Shown here one piece after another: positions 12,001-23,185 of a stretch of 64,000 nucleotides of DNA (position 1 is the stretch's first letter; each line of letters opens with the position of its first letter). Made by a program: the position numbers and the translations under genes. The notes under the pieces were generated by a model. It was not told the DNA's origin, did no database searches, and was given only the letters and a program-made list of their open reading frames with translations. This DNA comes from Coprinellus micaceus (taxonomy: Eukaryota > Basidiomycota > Agaricomycetes > Agaricales > Psathyrellaceae), in NCBI GenBank assembly GCA_951394405.1, contig OX596340.1, positions 1,364,001 to 1,428,000 on the forward strand. Reading direction: 5' to 3'.

Positions 12001-13813
12001 TAATGGTGGAACTGGTAGTGGTCAAGGTGTAGCTCATAATAGCTCACAGAGATATTTTTGAGCAGGGATAGTCGTCAGTCAGGGAGTTCTTTGAGATCCA
12101 GCCTCGCCAGTATCCATCTGGCTATTCAGTGGTGACATCACTGTTTTTGGGCGAGTCTGATCAAGGCATATCAGCCGTTACCTGTCCTACCATCAACGCA
12201 ATCACTGTCGTTCCGCTAAGGCGATAGATAAAGTCAGGTAGTTGCCGTCAAGGTTGGTGCTTTTGCACAAACGCATCCCTATGACGGCCAGCATTTGGCC
12301 ACAGCTAGTGACCCCTTTCGACCCCGCTTGACAGAGGTGATGATTCTCCTTGGCAAATTGCGCTAGGTAGGCTACCTTCCGAAGGTCGATTTTCTCAATA
12401 CCGCCTCGCCCCTGAGTCTGTCCCGGACGGGTTGAAACAGAGCCTGTTTGGGGCCAAAGAATGTAGCATGCCCGTCTAATAGGTTAAAATGCATTTCTCC
12501 TCTTCGGAAGTCCATTTATGACGAGGAGAGATGTCCTTCTGGAGTCCAAACAGGCCCGGACTTTCGTCTCTGGTTCGTCTAACCGTTCAGAATGCATACC
12601 TCCCCGTCGAGGACAATTACTGGGCGAAAGGGTGTCCTTCTGGATGGGCCCGGAGTTTCGTCTACATAGCTCGCTCCAAGTCGAACGCCGGAGCGGATTA
12701 TGGGCTCAGTTGCAGCACATATCATGGCGTAAGTAACCGCCCGATCGGGATAACGAGGCACCTTATGAGGTGCAACCACAGCAAAGCGGTGCGCTGCTGC
12801 AATCTTTCTGGGAAGCTGTCCTAGGTCTGGCTCAGGACCGATGGAGGCTACAGGATATCGCCGCGCGACACTTGGGACCACGTTCTCGGCGGGGTGCCGT
12901 CAGACGTATCGTGTTTAAGAGAGAGAGGGTTGTCAGCGTCCTAAGTCTGTGAATACCCATGGACCTTTGACAATGACACAGGCCCATGTATCCATCCCTG
13001 TACCTTCAAGGAACGCGACTCGCCGATGAAACCCACTAGCACTGAACGACGGCTCGACACTCATTCCCTCACAAGCTCCTAGGGGGATGGACTATATGTG
13101 GCCGCTACCTAAGCGGCTTCTACTTGGCGACGCACCGCTTTATGAAACCCGTTTCAGCTGAGATCCCCATCTCTTGCTCTTGGAATCTTGTCGTTCCCCA
13201 GATATGCCAGAATTGTGGACCTGGCAGATACTGTCGCACCTGGTAAAGTGTCCAAATGTTTTTAGCTTGGTCAACGTGATAGATTGAGGAGGATTTGCAA
13301 TGCGACCAAACGCCCTTCGTTGCTAATCCCCCATTTTTCATGTCTGACCGGGAATGTTATAGTCTCACCCTTGTTCTCTCCCGGGTTCTGCAGCCTTGCA
13401 ACAATTGCATGTGCAGCCACCAGCTCAATGAACGTCTTGAAAGGTAAAGGTTTCGAGCCCTAGAGCAACCGGCAAGCCGACTTGAAAGCCTGTTATAGCT
13501 ACCGCCAAGGTGAAAGGCGTTGTAAATAACTGCGCTGAGTCCTGACAGGAAACAGTTAGTGGCCTCGACGACAAAACATATCAGGCCCTATGCAAGAACT
13601 ACGTGACAACGTATGTTGACCGTTGTAAGTAGTGGGGAGATGATAGTGGGCTGAACCGTCCGAAGTCCAAGGTGCACGACTCACTCAAGGTCTTGACCCT
13701 TCTGTGCAGTGGCTAAAGAATGGAGGGTAGGTTGGTCCCGGGTCCTACCAAGCCTAATAACTTGATCCTCTAGGAGATACTTGCGGGGTGAGGGGATAGA
13801 AAAGGACTTCATA
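9021..13813. other. Gene-poor interval
   Basis: Immediately after the 8322-9020 gene there are about 400 bp of C/T-rich DNA that read as 3' UTR. Beyond that, plus-strand frames at 9890-10177, 10244-10702 and 11338-11898 and minus-strand frames at 9499-9840 and 10273-10497 are open. None has a recognisable motif, a matching splice context or a consistent neighbour exon. A small imperfect duplication is present near 12.53/12.63 kb. I see no gene that can be defended. Confidence 0.4.
12532..12663. repeat. Imperfect short direct duplication
   Basis: The 11-mer tgtccttctgg followed by ggcccgga(c/g)tttcgtct occurs at about 12532-12570 and again at about 12633-12663. The second copy lacks about 9 bp between the two blocks. 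It may be a local duplication with a small deletion. The function is unknown. Confidence 0.35.
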
Positions 13814-14876
13814 TTAAGATGTACTTCGACTATAGATGTAATCTGATTCCATCATCGCCCACCACCTGCCGTTCAGCTCACCGTCACCTTTATTATCGTT
13901 CCATCGAATGCGCACTGCAGCTATTGGAACGACGGTACGCCTGGGACCAGAGTCAGGACTACGACGAAATCGGATTCGAGGAACCAGCCGAAATGGGGAA
14001 GATGAAGCGGTCGTCTTGGGTATAGGGTTGAAGGTGAGCCTGGAATCGCAATCGGTATTAGTCAGGCAGAACAGGCGAGAGATGGAGGTACCTTTGAGAG
14101 CATCCTGCTCGACGGGAGGAGCAGAGGAGCTCGTCGATTTTGGGGTGGTCCTCAATGATAACTGGCTTGATTGCCTTGCCGAGGGTTTGCGGGGCCGGGT
14201 AAAATTGACGTCATCCTCATGAGCACCGAGGTCGAGAGTCTCCCTGACAATGTCCTTGCAGATGCAATTAGCACATGCTCTGGAAGTCCTCGGAGACAAC
14301 GTTGTGAGTAGACCAACAAGCTCGATGATAACGGTGGCGAAGTTGAGGTGGCCTGGCATGGTTGTCATCGGAACCAAGCTGAGAGGCTAGACATACGACT
14401 CAGCGAATGGAAGAGGGTGGGGGGAATGGGGCAAAACCTCGATGTAGGGGGTGAGAGTTGTGAATATAGTACAGAGCAAATCTACGCACTCCAAGTTCCC
14501 GAAGATGCATCATCCCGATGGTGGTTGGCGGGCGTGACAAAAGCCTCTGTTCCTGGGAGCAGTCTGAGCAACGATGGGGCTGTCCTGACCCGATGACCTA
14601 ACTTTCCCATAGAACAGACATGGAGTAAGAGAAAACTAGAGCCGGGAAACTATTGGCGACGAACCTTCATGGAGGACAACAGGGCGAGGGTTCACAATTG
14701 TATAAGTCGATCTCGCTGACGACCTCCTGTGTGGTCATAAGACTGCTGTCGATGTCGGGTGGCGGAGACGGAGCGTACAGTGTCTGAAACCCGTAAGACC
14801 AGCCGCCTGGAAGGTTCAGTCCAGTGTGGCCAGGGTGAAGTTCGCCCCACAGCCACAGAAACCCTCGCAAGGGCAT
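13814..14876 (-). CDS. Multi-exon gene of unknown function
   Basis: The best start is the ATG at 14876, because a TATATAAA-like box on the minus strand lies about 115 bp upstream (14991-15000). From it the frame reads MPLRGFLWLWGELHPG, then GGWSYGFQTLYAPSPPPDID and TTQEVVSEIDLYN up to a plausible donor near 14693. Short coding-looking exons follow (LLRLLPGTEAFVTPANHH near 14.55 kb, LPHSPHPLPFAES near 14.4 kb). The last exon covers about 14340-13814 and contains HLNFATVIIELVGLLTTLS, CANCICKDIVRETLDLGAHE and a Ser/Arg-rich tail. No domain is recognised. A CxxC-like pair (CANCIC) is the only notable motif. The exon chain is a manual guess. An alternative frame upstream (HANFTDEILWEDALARV) also looks coding, so the 5' end is uncertain. 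Confidence 0.4.
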
Positions 14877-14990
14877 CCTCCCACAAGATCTCGTCGGTAA
14901 AATTGGCGTGCTCGGTGTCTGGGAACGGGAAGGGTGGAAGGGGAAAGCTGGGGAAACTCGCAAGGGGTGCTGCGGTTGAGGTGTGGGGAG

Positions 14991-15000
14991 TTTATATAGG
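14991..15000 (-). promoter_or_regulatory. Possible TATA box for the 13814-14876 gene
   Basis: On the minus strand the sequence reads CCTATATAAA, about 115 bp before the ATG at 14876. Pyrimidine-rich DNA follows toward the start codon. Position and sequence fit a fungal core promoter; there is no other evidence. Confidence 0.4.
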
Positions 15001-15377
15001 AATGATTATGTAATTACCCCGAATGCCTTTCTGGGCGTCTGTTGTTCCCCGAGTTATCCTCGGTGAGTTTGAGCCTCAGTTGAGACTGTGAGAGATGCAT
15101 ATATTGACGTGCGTGGAGGCTTGGAATAAGCCTTCACCCACAAGGTCGCAAGTCTGACTGCTCGAAATCGCAGCCCCCTTCAAGTTCGGTGACGCCAATC
15201 AATAGACAGTCAAGCCTGCTACAGAGACAAGAATAAATATGAGTATCCTATACAAGGTCCAATAGCGATGCGAAGTCCAAATAAATAAGAAGGAAACCAG
15301 AAAGTCCTGGAGAGTGAGCCAAATAGTGGCGATACGTCCGAGCAGTGGATGCCAACCTACCCTACAATGACGCTGGC

Positions 15378-16759
15378 CTATGCTTCGCCACGTAAAATCG
15401 ACATCAAAGACGGCAGTTCCTCGTTGTCACTTAGGGCCTGGGGGACAACAGACCAGTCTTCATCGCTTCCGATGGCATCGTCTTCTGTATCATCGCCATC
15501 CACGTTCTGGGCATCCTCTGGGAGTGCATCCTCAGCCGGCCCTGAATCTCCCTGCTCCGAATCTCTCTGTTCCGAATCTCCCTGCTCTGAATCTCTCTGT
15601 TCCGAATCTTCCTGCTCCGAATCTGGGACGATCTCCGTTGGGGCTGGACTCGAGCGTAGAGATCTTGTCTCTCCAATTTCAGGGGAGTCCCCGATGCTTC
15701 TCTCCAGCCTGACCCTGAGTGCCATCGAAGTCCCTCGGTTGCGCCTGGGCGGGTGGTAGGGGCTAAAATGCTTGTGGTTGCGCTCTGCAGGGTGGCATAC
15801 GTGGTAGGCTTGAATGCCATGTCGAAGAATTACGGCCTTGCAGTGAATGCACTGAGCAAATGTTGCCCAGAAAACGGCCTCGGGGACGCCCTCAGAGAGC
15901 ATCTTAACGAGCCTATCTTTCTCTTTGCTCGAAGTACCAGAGATTTGTTCCAAACCTGGGACCAGGATGCGCATTAGCCTAGTGTTCAAGGCTAGAGGCT
16001 ACGGACTCACGCTTTCCCTTTCCTCGAATCACAACGTTGGACATCACCTGGAACAAGCCGTCGCCCGTGCGAAACGACTGGTCGATGTCCGAGATATGGG
16101 TGAGTTCCTCTAGTGGTAATGGTGTAGCTTTGCAATGTCATTACGGGTGCGGTGTCCAGTGCAATGACTCGCATACCTCTTTTCCCATAAGTTCGAATCC
16201 TCAAGGAATTCAAAGGGTAGAACCGTTCGAGGCATACTAGAATACGAATACGAGGGGTGTCAGTCACATTGGCGACGATGGGCAACCAAAACTCACAGGT
16301 GTAGCCGCATCGTTGCCTTGCACAAACGGCGACGTATTCACCATGGAGCACTGGCATGTTTCGCTCCCTGTCCTCGGTGCTAACCTCCACGATCCCAATC
16401 CGAGCTTCAATATATCCACCCCCGTCGATGAGTGGACACAAGCAACATGGCCCCTTAAAGTAGTGTGTTCGACGGAGCGCCTCCATTTCACTCGGAGGAA
16501 CTCTCTGACGTGTTTTTAAGTCGAATGGCCTGTGCATCTCGTCAGTTCCCATTCTATCACGTTGTAGCACTGTGGATGGTCTTTACCATGGATACTGGGA
16601 CAATACACCTATATCTGAGTTGAGGTGCAATGGTACGGGCTTATGATTAGGGGTGTCGACATGGGAGGCCTCGATCTGGCGGAGGAAATGCGACAGAAGG
16701 ATCTTTGGGACAGGGATCTGCCTTCGACCCGGGAGGCGTAAGGGGCTGCGAAGCGGCAT
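15378..16759 (-). CDS. Conserved-looking protein with Cys/His clusters and an acidic DSEQ-repeat tail
   Basis: The ATG at 16759 opens MPLRSPLRLPGRRQIPVPK. After an intron the second exon gives TDEMHRPFDLKTRQRVPPSE and HYFKGPCCLCPLIDGGGYI. It continues with IGIVEVSTEDRERNMPVLHG then EYVAVCARQRCGY, FYPLNSLRIRTYGKR, and later ISDIDQSFRTGDGLFQV. The last exon (from about 15970) has a second cluster, FAQCIHCKAVILRHGIQAYH with a following C. It then passes into an acidic tail with DSEQ repeats and ends VPQALSDNEELPSLMSILRG. The CxxC and C/H spacings suggest metal-binding knuckles, but I cannot assign a known zinc-finger family. Introns are short and GT-AG. It is probably a nuclear or cytoplasmic lineage-specific protein. 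The reading frames are well supported, the function is not. Confidence 0.55.
15544..15624 (-). repeat. 15-bp tandem repeat inside a coding exon (DSEQ repeats)
   Basis: Five and a fraction copies of a 15-bp unit (gaatct(c/t)(c/t)ctg(c/t)tc(c/t) on the plus strand) alternate between two versions, so a 30-bp higher-order period is visible. On the minus strand each unit encodes DSEQ plus one residue (E, R or G). The length is a multiple of three, so copy-number change would not shift the frame. Confidence 0.85.
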
Positions 16760-17395
16760 TGTGAAGATTTCAGCTGTGGAAGGAGAATGGGAGGCGATTC
16801 GAGTTTGGTGATGGTGGTTATTCGAGCTTGCTTTTATTGACGAAATCGAGGACGCCAGGCAATGGATCCCTTGGCCCAGCGAGCACAGGTTTCTACGTCC
16901 CCGTTTCAACACCTGAAACCGGGCGACAGATTTCAACGGTAACTGAAGAGTCGAAATTATCCTCGGGCCCCTGGGAGTCGTAGTATTGAATCTTCGCTCG
17001 CCGTTTGGCTCTGGGGCTGCTATCCTGCGGGGGGTTTCAGCCGTACATCAATGGGGTAGTCAGTCAATTGAACTGGTGAGGACTAATGCACGGCAACGTG
17101 AGGGGATAACTATTCATCTAAATCGTGAAGGCTCCAGCCTACTAAATACGAGATATAAAAGGACATTCGATATGTGCGTTATGAATTACAACAATTAGGC
17201 TGTGAAGTTGGGGAAAAAAACAAGGCATCTCGACCCTACAATGACTGGGACTGCGATGCCGTCCCGAAGGAAAACCGAAAGTGCGGGCACAAAGAAATTT
17301 CCGTAGTATGACGCTGGTGCCACCAGACACGTTAGCACGGCCCCATAACGGTCATAAGACTGTCCACTTACAGCCATTTACCCCAGTGAATGCTA
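16760..17395. other. Intergenic, promoter side of the 15378-16759 gene
   Basis: About 640 bp between the start of one minus-strand gene and the stop of the homeobox gene. AT-rich patches occur near 17110-17220. I see no additional gene, RNA or repeat. Confidence 0.4.
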
Positions 17396-19608
17396 TCACC
17401 AGAAAGTGGAGGGGGTATGATACGTTGCAAGGGAGTCCGCAGAGTATTGTTGAGCTTCCTCCGTGAAGGTCGGGTCGTGTTTCCGATGGTGATACCGCCG
17501 CTGTGCAACTCGGTCAGCGAGTGGAAGAAGGGGTGTATCATCGAAGGGGGTACAATCGGCCGCGAGAGCTCCTACGCAAAACCGCTGGCGAGCCTCGAGT
17601 GTCTGTGGCTCGGAGCCAAGTGCGTGGCTGATCGATGGCGGGTTCATCCTCGAGTGTTGCCAAAGCAGGGGCCAAGATGGGACTTCAGACGCCGTGGACT
17701 GCAGGCTTCCTGCATCCTGAGGGTTGATATGCGGCGGCGGTGGTGAGACCGACTCTGTGTGCTGCAGCTGATGAAACATCACTGACGGCGCCAGAGGAGG
17801 TCCCTGACTCTGCAGTGCAGAGGATACAGAGGCAGAGGGGGGCCCAAGAGCGAAAGTTGACGTGGGATGTGTCGCCCGGGGGTTAGAATAGGCTTGAGAA
17901 AGGAAGACGCTGCCCTGGACGTCCGGCCCCGAACTCGCACCAGCCGACATCGCCAATGTAGAGGAGGCGTAGTCGACCCCGGGAGGGTGATCGGATCTCG
18001 AGCGAGTGAGGTAGTCTACCGCCGATGGGATGCTCGTTCCATAGCCACGCTCGTACCTAGACCTGCTCTGATACCTCTCCACGGGCACGGTCCGAGGGAA
18101 CGGTTCTCTGAGTTTCTCGAGCTCGCCGTTCAGAATGGACGTGAACATGCTGATTGAGGCGAAGTCCCCTTGAAGACGATGTGAGGAGGCGATGGTGCCC
18201 TGGCGACCCTCCGTCCAATCATCGCAGGATTGCCACGACCGCAACATGGATGGCGCTTGGTAAAAGAATAAGGGAGGGCGCGAAAGACGAATGGTGACAG
18301 CAACAGAGTTTGATGGGGGAGAGACTCTGCTACATCTGGTGGAACCAACATCCCAGCTCGCGCCAGGACTCGACGAAGGCGGTTCTTGGTGAGAGGACTT
18401 CGGGTCGAACGTCACATCGACAATTGTGTCGAATGGAAGTGACATCTTGAATGCGTTCTCATGCTCCTGCACGAACCATGACACCGTCTGCTCATCACAG
18501 CAGATGTACGTGGTCAACCCCTCATTTGGGCGATGAGCGCTGACGCGCTTCCAGCTCCCCACCGTGACGCTCTCGCTCGGGATGACGATGATGGCTGAAA
18601 GGCAGTTTGTTCACTTAATCTAAGGGAGAAGGCGATAGATAGAAGGAGCTTACGGCTGGATTCGTTGAGCATGGTCAGAAGATTTACGTCCTGGGCTAAA
18701 CGGGGAGCCTGGAAGTTCGGGATTGTGGTGTTCGCGCTTCCCCTCTGAGTGGCATGGGGGAGTATGGTGGCACCATTTGTCGTACTTGTGGAGAGAGGGA
18801 CGAGCCGCTGCTCACGCTTGTTGACTGGATGATGCACTTCGTCGACAAGGTTAGAGAAGACTTTCAATGGGACACCCCTGGTAGGAGGGGCCGCGATGGT
18901 GTTGGTCGCCCTTGGCGTCGCCTGGACCGCCGGTGCTTTCTTGCATCCGATATCGTCGGCTTTCGCCAGCATGCTGCGTACATTACGGCCTCCATTCGCT
19001 GGCGCGTTGCGTTCGCCATGGTTTGCTTTGGTTGTCGTATCGGCTTTGGAGTGGTTCGCTGAAACCTCGCATTGGATATTATCCGCTTTCGCCGCCATAG
19101 CGTGTCCTTCGCGGGCCTCCCTCGCAAACTTCATTCGGCTAAACAGATACGCGAGATGTTAGACATCGTTGGCCAAGTCGGGATGCAAAGCGGGGAAGAT
19201 ATCTCACCGATTTTGAAACCAGACTTGGATCTGCCTCAGGGTACAGCCAAGCTTGTCAGCCAGGCTCGCCTTTGCCTTCGTAGTGGGAAAACGATTCCTG
19301 GCAAATACTTCTTCGAGTTCCTCGAGCTGCTCCAAGGTTCTTCTTGTCCTCTTCTGCTTAGGTCTGGTCCCCCATGGAGTAGTCATCGTGTCCATGATAT
19401 CTACGGAGCTCTGTCTTGCTGACATTCCAGGGGCATTAAAATCAGGGTGTCGCGGAGGATACGCGAGACTTGGGATTGTCGATATATCGCACCATGTTTC
19501 CAATCTAGCCCGATAGTGCGCGTAGTTGGAGGATGGTGGTTGCCGCCACGAGTCGTGTGTGAGTCGATCACTGCCGCCGTTTAGTCCCAATCCCCCTCGC
19601 ATCATCAT
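17396..19608 (-). CDS. Homeodomain transcription factor (Phx1/Pah1-like)
   Basis: Three exons in phase give 694 residues: 19608-19208, 19138-18654 and 18594-17396 (total divisible by three). The homeodomain spans roughly residues 82-140: KQKRTRRTLEQLEELEEVF, FPTTKAKASLADKLGC, then LRQIQVWFQNRRMKFARE across the first intron (recognition helix WFQNRR intact). Residues of the second exon are Ala/Lys-rich and basic. From residue about 295 there is a second conserved block: IIVIPSESVTVGSWKRVSA, TTYICCDEQTVSWFVQEHEN, FKMSLPFDTIVDVTFDP and PPLFFYQAPS. This downstream block accompanies the homeodomain in Phx1/Pah1-type fungal factors that act in stress, stationary-phase or hyphal development. The C-terminus is Ser/Pro/Gln-rich. 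The start at 19608 is chosen because a TATATC-like element lies near 19870 and no ATG falls in between in frame. It is not a mating-type HD pair. Confidence 0.85.
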
Positions 19609-20350
19609 AAGTGTGAGAACTTTCTCAAAGCGAGGTCGGAGTTGGACTCGGAAGCGCCGGCCTCTCGCTGCTGGCAACCTGAAGTTCCACCAAGTTAGCG
19701 AAAGTCGGATAGCCAGGGTACGAGCATACAGAACGAGTGGATACGCGCAGGAATGGTGCGTACGGTGATTTAGGGATCGGCGTTCACTCGCGCGTTTGTG
19801 GACGAAATGAGAAGGAAAGGTGGGAGAGCCCTGATGTCCGAAGTCGACGCTTCGCAAGCCTGAGAGATATAAGCCCCCGCATTTAGTTCCACCCCGCCCC
19901 ATGGCAGACTAACTTGAAGGGGAACTCGGTTTTGGTTGCCTGGTCAGTATATCCGTACGTCAGGAAAGAATGCGTGTTTGACACATTCAGGGCTCTCCCG
20001 TGCGCCTCGCGGGTTCCACTGGAGCAGGGCGACTGTATACAAGTATTCAGTTGACAGAGCTACGCTCCCGAGAGGGGCTTCCATAATCTGACGTACTGAC
20101 ATTTCAGCAGAATACGCGTCCCCGTTCGAGTGATATCAATCCAGTAGATCTCGACACTGACGACATTGTCGACGGCCCTGTTATGGGACAGTATTGGGAG
20201 CCCCAACCGGATTGCCTTCAAGTTCTGTTGTGAGACTATATACAGTAGACCCAGGCGGGCTGAGCCATCTGAATGAGCGAAAGGCAATGCGGTAGACCGG
20301 ATACCTGGAGGCCAAGTCTATTGGCTATGCAAAACTACAAGATCAAATAA
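19609..20350. other. Intergenic
   Basis: About 740 bp between two minus-strand genes. A TATATC-like element on the minus strand (about 19866-19873) may serve the homeobox gene. The remainder shows no convincing coding frame, RNA or repeat. Confidence 0.4.
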
Positions 20351-22011
20351 TTACGACGTGTGTGTACGCAGAGAACTGAGAGGAAGGCGACCCAAGGCCC
20401 CTCCGCCGACAAGTCTGTAGAGTCCTGGCGCACCGCTTGAGTCACCCTCTGGAGCCAAATCGCTCTGACTTTCCGAGTTGCCATCCGGGCCTTCATCCTC
20501 CGTTATCCGCTCATTGAGGAGTCTCCGTCTTTCCTTGATCTTTGCGATGACCGAATCTCCGTGAACAAGGCGATTGTGGGTCAACTGAGCCGGAAATATT
20601 TGGCTAGGAGTTATAGAGAAAAAAATTTAAGTTAGATATTCCATGGAGAGACGATGCAATAAAAAGCGAAGATCAGAGAGAGGGGGTCACTTACTGGTTC
20701 CACCACCTCAGCAAATCTTTCACCTCTAATTGCTCATCCTCATCCTCCAAGAGATCAATTATAAGGTTATAGAAAAATTCGGAGTCCGTGATGAGATCTG
20801 TTCGCGAGAAGACAGCCGAGGAGCTCAAGGCGAAGCGAACCTGGAGAACGATGAGCAAATGCACGCGAGGGTCCGTGCCAGAGGTGTGACCTACCTGGGT
20901 CGCAATGTACGCAATCGAGGCTCTCGTGACTTCGGTCATACCGTGAATCCTAGCATTGCTCGACCTTGTTGCCTTGCTCGGCGATCCATAGACCGAGCTG
21001 GGGGATGTGAAGATATGTTTATACGCCTTTAGGATATGTGTCAACGAGGTTCATCGTGAAGGGATAGTATCTCACCATCACAAGTAGAGAGCTACGAAAA
21101 AGGCCATTCCAGGCGTCATCAGGATCGTATTCGTAGTGCCTGTACAGGAAGAGGGGCCACATGTCCCCAGATGGTACCAGGTGGCCAGTGCTCAGGTCAC
21201 GACGTATCCTGAAGGCCATGAATTGAGTGACAGTAGGTACGAGCAGCGAACCAACTTACTTCTCATCGCTCCAATTAAGACTGACGGGACATAACAACTG
21301 CCCAGTGCGAGGGTGATGAAAGCCGCGGTCTGTCTTAACGTTTCGTTGGATCGGAGGCATGAGAACCTGGTTCGGGGGGGTAATCCAGTCGACCACGGCT
21401 GATTTAAGCGACTTTGTGTCGTCAGATCTCGCGGAAGATATTCCTTTGGTAATCTATTGCTATCTGTCAGGATACGCTTGCGATAGCTGGGAGGAGAGCG
21501 CACCATGTCAGAAACATATGTTAAGTCTTGCTCTGGCCCTGTGTTCAGACGCTCTTCCAACCCCGGAGAGAGGGTCAGTAGACCCCGATAAAGACGGTAC
21601 TCTGATCGATCACTACGGTCCCGCCGGATAACCACAGTACGTTAGCCCGATCTAAAACAACGCCACTACAAAGGGAAGAGGGGCTTGCCTCAATGAAAGG
21701 TCACCTTCAGTGATACGACCAAGCTCAACCTGCATCGAGGTGCCCAACCCGTTGCTGATGAGTGTGTGGATGCGGCAAAAGGTTCGCATTGTCCTGCCGA
21801 AGTGCCTGCCATGGCTCACCAGTGGATCTTGGCGAGTCCTAAAATGGGTTTGATCATGTGCCCAGCTGATTCGAAAAGGGTTCGAAAAGGACCTACTGCT
21901 TCCTTGGAGGAGCCCAACTGAAGGCAGGGCGATCATGCCCTCGCTTGTGAGAGAGATGTGGTTCCTTGCCGCCGAGGACGCCCTTAGGTGGCACATTCTC
22001 CTGGTCGGCAT
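20351..22011 (-). CDS. DUF6698-type protein (Agaricomycete family often found near transposons)
   Basis: Exons on the minus strand follow the DUF6698 family order. They are HGRHFGRTMRTFCRIHTLIS, LYRGLLTLSPGLEERLN, SDDTKSLKSAVVDWITPP, NVKTDRGFHHPRTGQLLCP then IRRDLSTGHLVPSGDMWPLF, YEYDPDDAWNGLFRSSLLV, YKHIFTSPSSVYG, KATRSSNARIHGMTEVT, RASIAYIATQVRFALSSS, LITDSEFFYNLIIDLLEDE, KDLLRWWNQQIFP, and the tail DSVIAKIKERRRLLNERI. Junctions are short GT-AG introns. The frame is uninterrupted in every exon, so the gene looks intact. The biochemical role of DUF6698 is unknown. The family is expanded in mushrooms and commonly sits among KDZ/Plavaka-type elements. The start is uncertain: the frame carrying HGRHFGR is open to the ATG at 22011, and further 5' exons are possible. 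Confidence 0.75.
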
Positions 22012-23185
22012 AGCCAGGTGCCATCGAGTCCGGAATACAGGCGGCTGAGGGCTGGACTGGAACGAGGTATATGAGTTAGTGTACGAGAGAGAAACACACC
22101 AGAATGATTCTTGGTAGAGAAGGGTACGAAGTAGAGCATCCAGTGGGCGGCCGTTTTATAATTCGCGTGCACAGAGGTGAGCTCCAGATCGATCGTTATC
22201 TGGCGTTTCGGCGGGAGCACAGCTCGCGCTACGATGGAGACGGCGGCTTCCCACTTATGGAAGGGTACTCGGCGCAACCCTCGAACACCAATTTTGGGGG
22301 ACTTAGGCCTTACAGTGGCACTCGGTTCTTTGAAGCGCGGCGTCACATTTCAGTTCAATGGAATGCAAGGAGCAGAACCGACTCGGGAACTGAAACGCAT
22401 ACGACAAAGTGGGAACCTGTGATAGATAACAATAACTCAGTTGAATATCACCAATGGAGCTCGAAGAGGAGGGACTCAAAGGCCAGGTGGGAGTTTCACC
22501 GCGATAAATAAATGGGCGTTAGTGCCCCATAAGGTACGTGGAAGCCATGAGCGGTCGACTTACCTGGATACATGAGGATAACTGGACCACAATCTAGGGT
22601 AAATGGAGGTTAGATTCGGAGTCGCCACCCAGTGCCCATCCCGTAAGTGGTTGGTGAGTGAGGTCGGGCTGGAGGAGTTTGAAACCTTACGGCTTGGCAA
22701 GTAGAGGCGAAAGGGCTCTCAGGCTCCCGCCATCCGGATTTGTATGTAGTCGAAGTCCTCACCGTCGATGGTCAGAGGCTTCGAGTCGCACTAGCAATTC
22801 TCATTGTCTCGTCGTCGGCCACATAAATTTCAACGTGCAGTTCATGAGTCTTTTCAGTTCACGCAGCCTTGGAAATGATAAAGGGCGCATTATAGCTGGG
22901 CGGGGTTCAGGAGGAACGGGCATGCTGTACATTTTAAGACTTGATACTACGGGAGGCGACATAGAAAAACTGACCACAAACAATAAATTATAATAGGTAC
23001 ATTTGAAGTTTGAATGTCCATGGGAACGTTACACGAGTGGAGAGGGTCGAGGAAGGGCGCCTGAGATGGGGCGTGTATGCGTGCGCTTGTGAGATAGACA
23101 GAGAGAGAGGGGGAGAGATGTGAACGTTAGAATTGGAAGCGGGCTCGAGAGGATCAACCCCTGGCCAGCGGTCTGCTGCTGTGAC
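22012..23185. other. Intergenic or unresolved 5' exons of the DUF6698 gene
   Basis: A minus-strand frame at 21984-22346 (VTPRFKEPSATVRPKSPKI) and an overlapping plus-strand frame at 22104-22511 are both open. Neither can be placed. 22.5-23.15 kb holds nothing recognisable and includes purine-rich runs near 23100, probably the 3' flank of the next gene. Confidence 0.3.

Noticed and set aside
16131..16220. Possible tRNA (T-loop-like gttcgaatcc at about 16193)
   Set aside because: No matching A box, acceptor stem or anticodon arm; the sequence is inside a coding exon (LRIRTYGKR on the minus strand).
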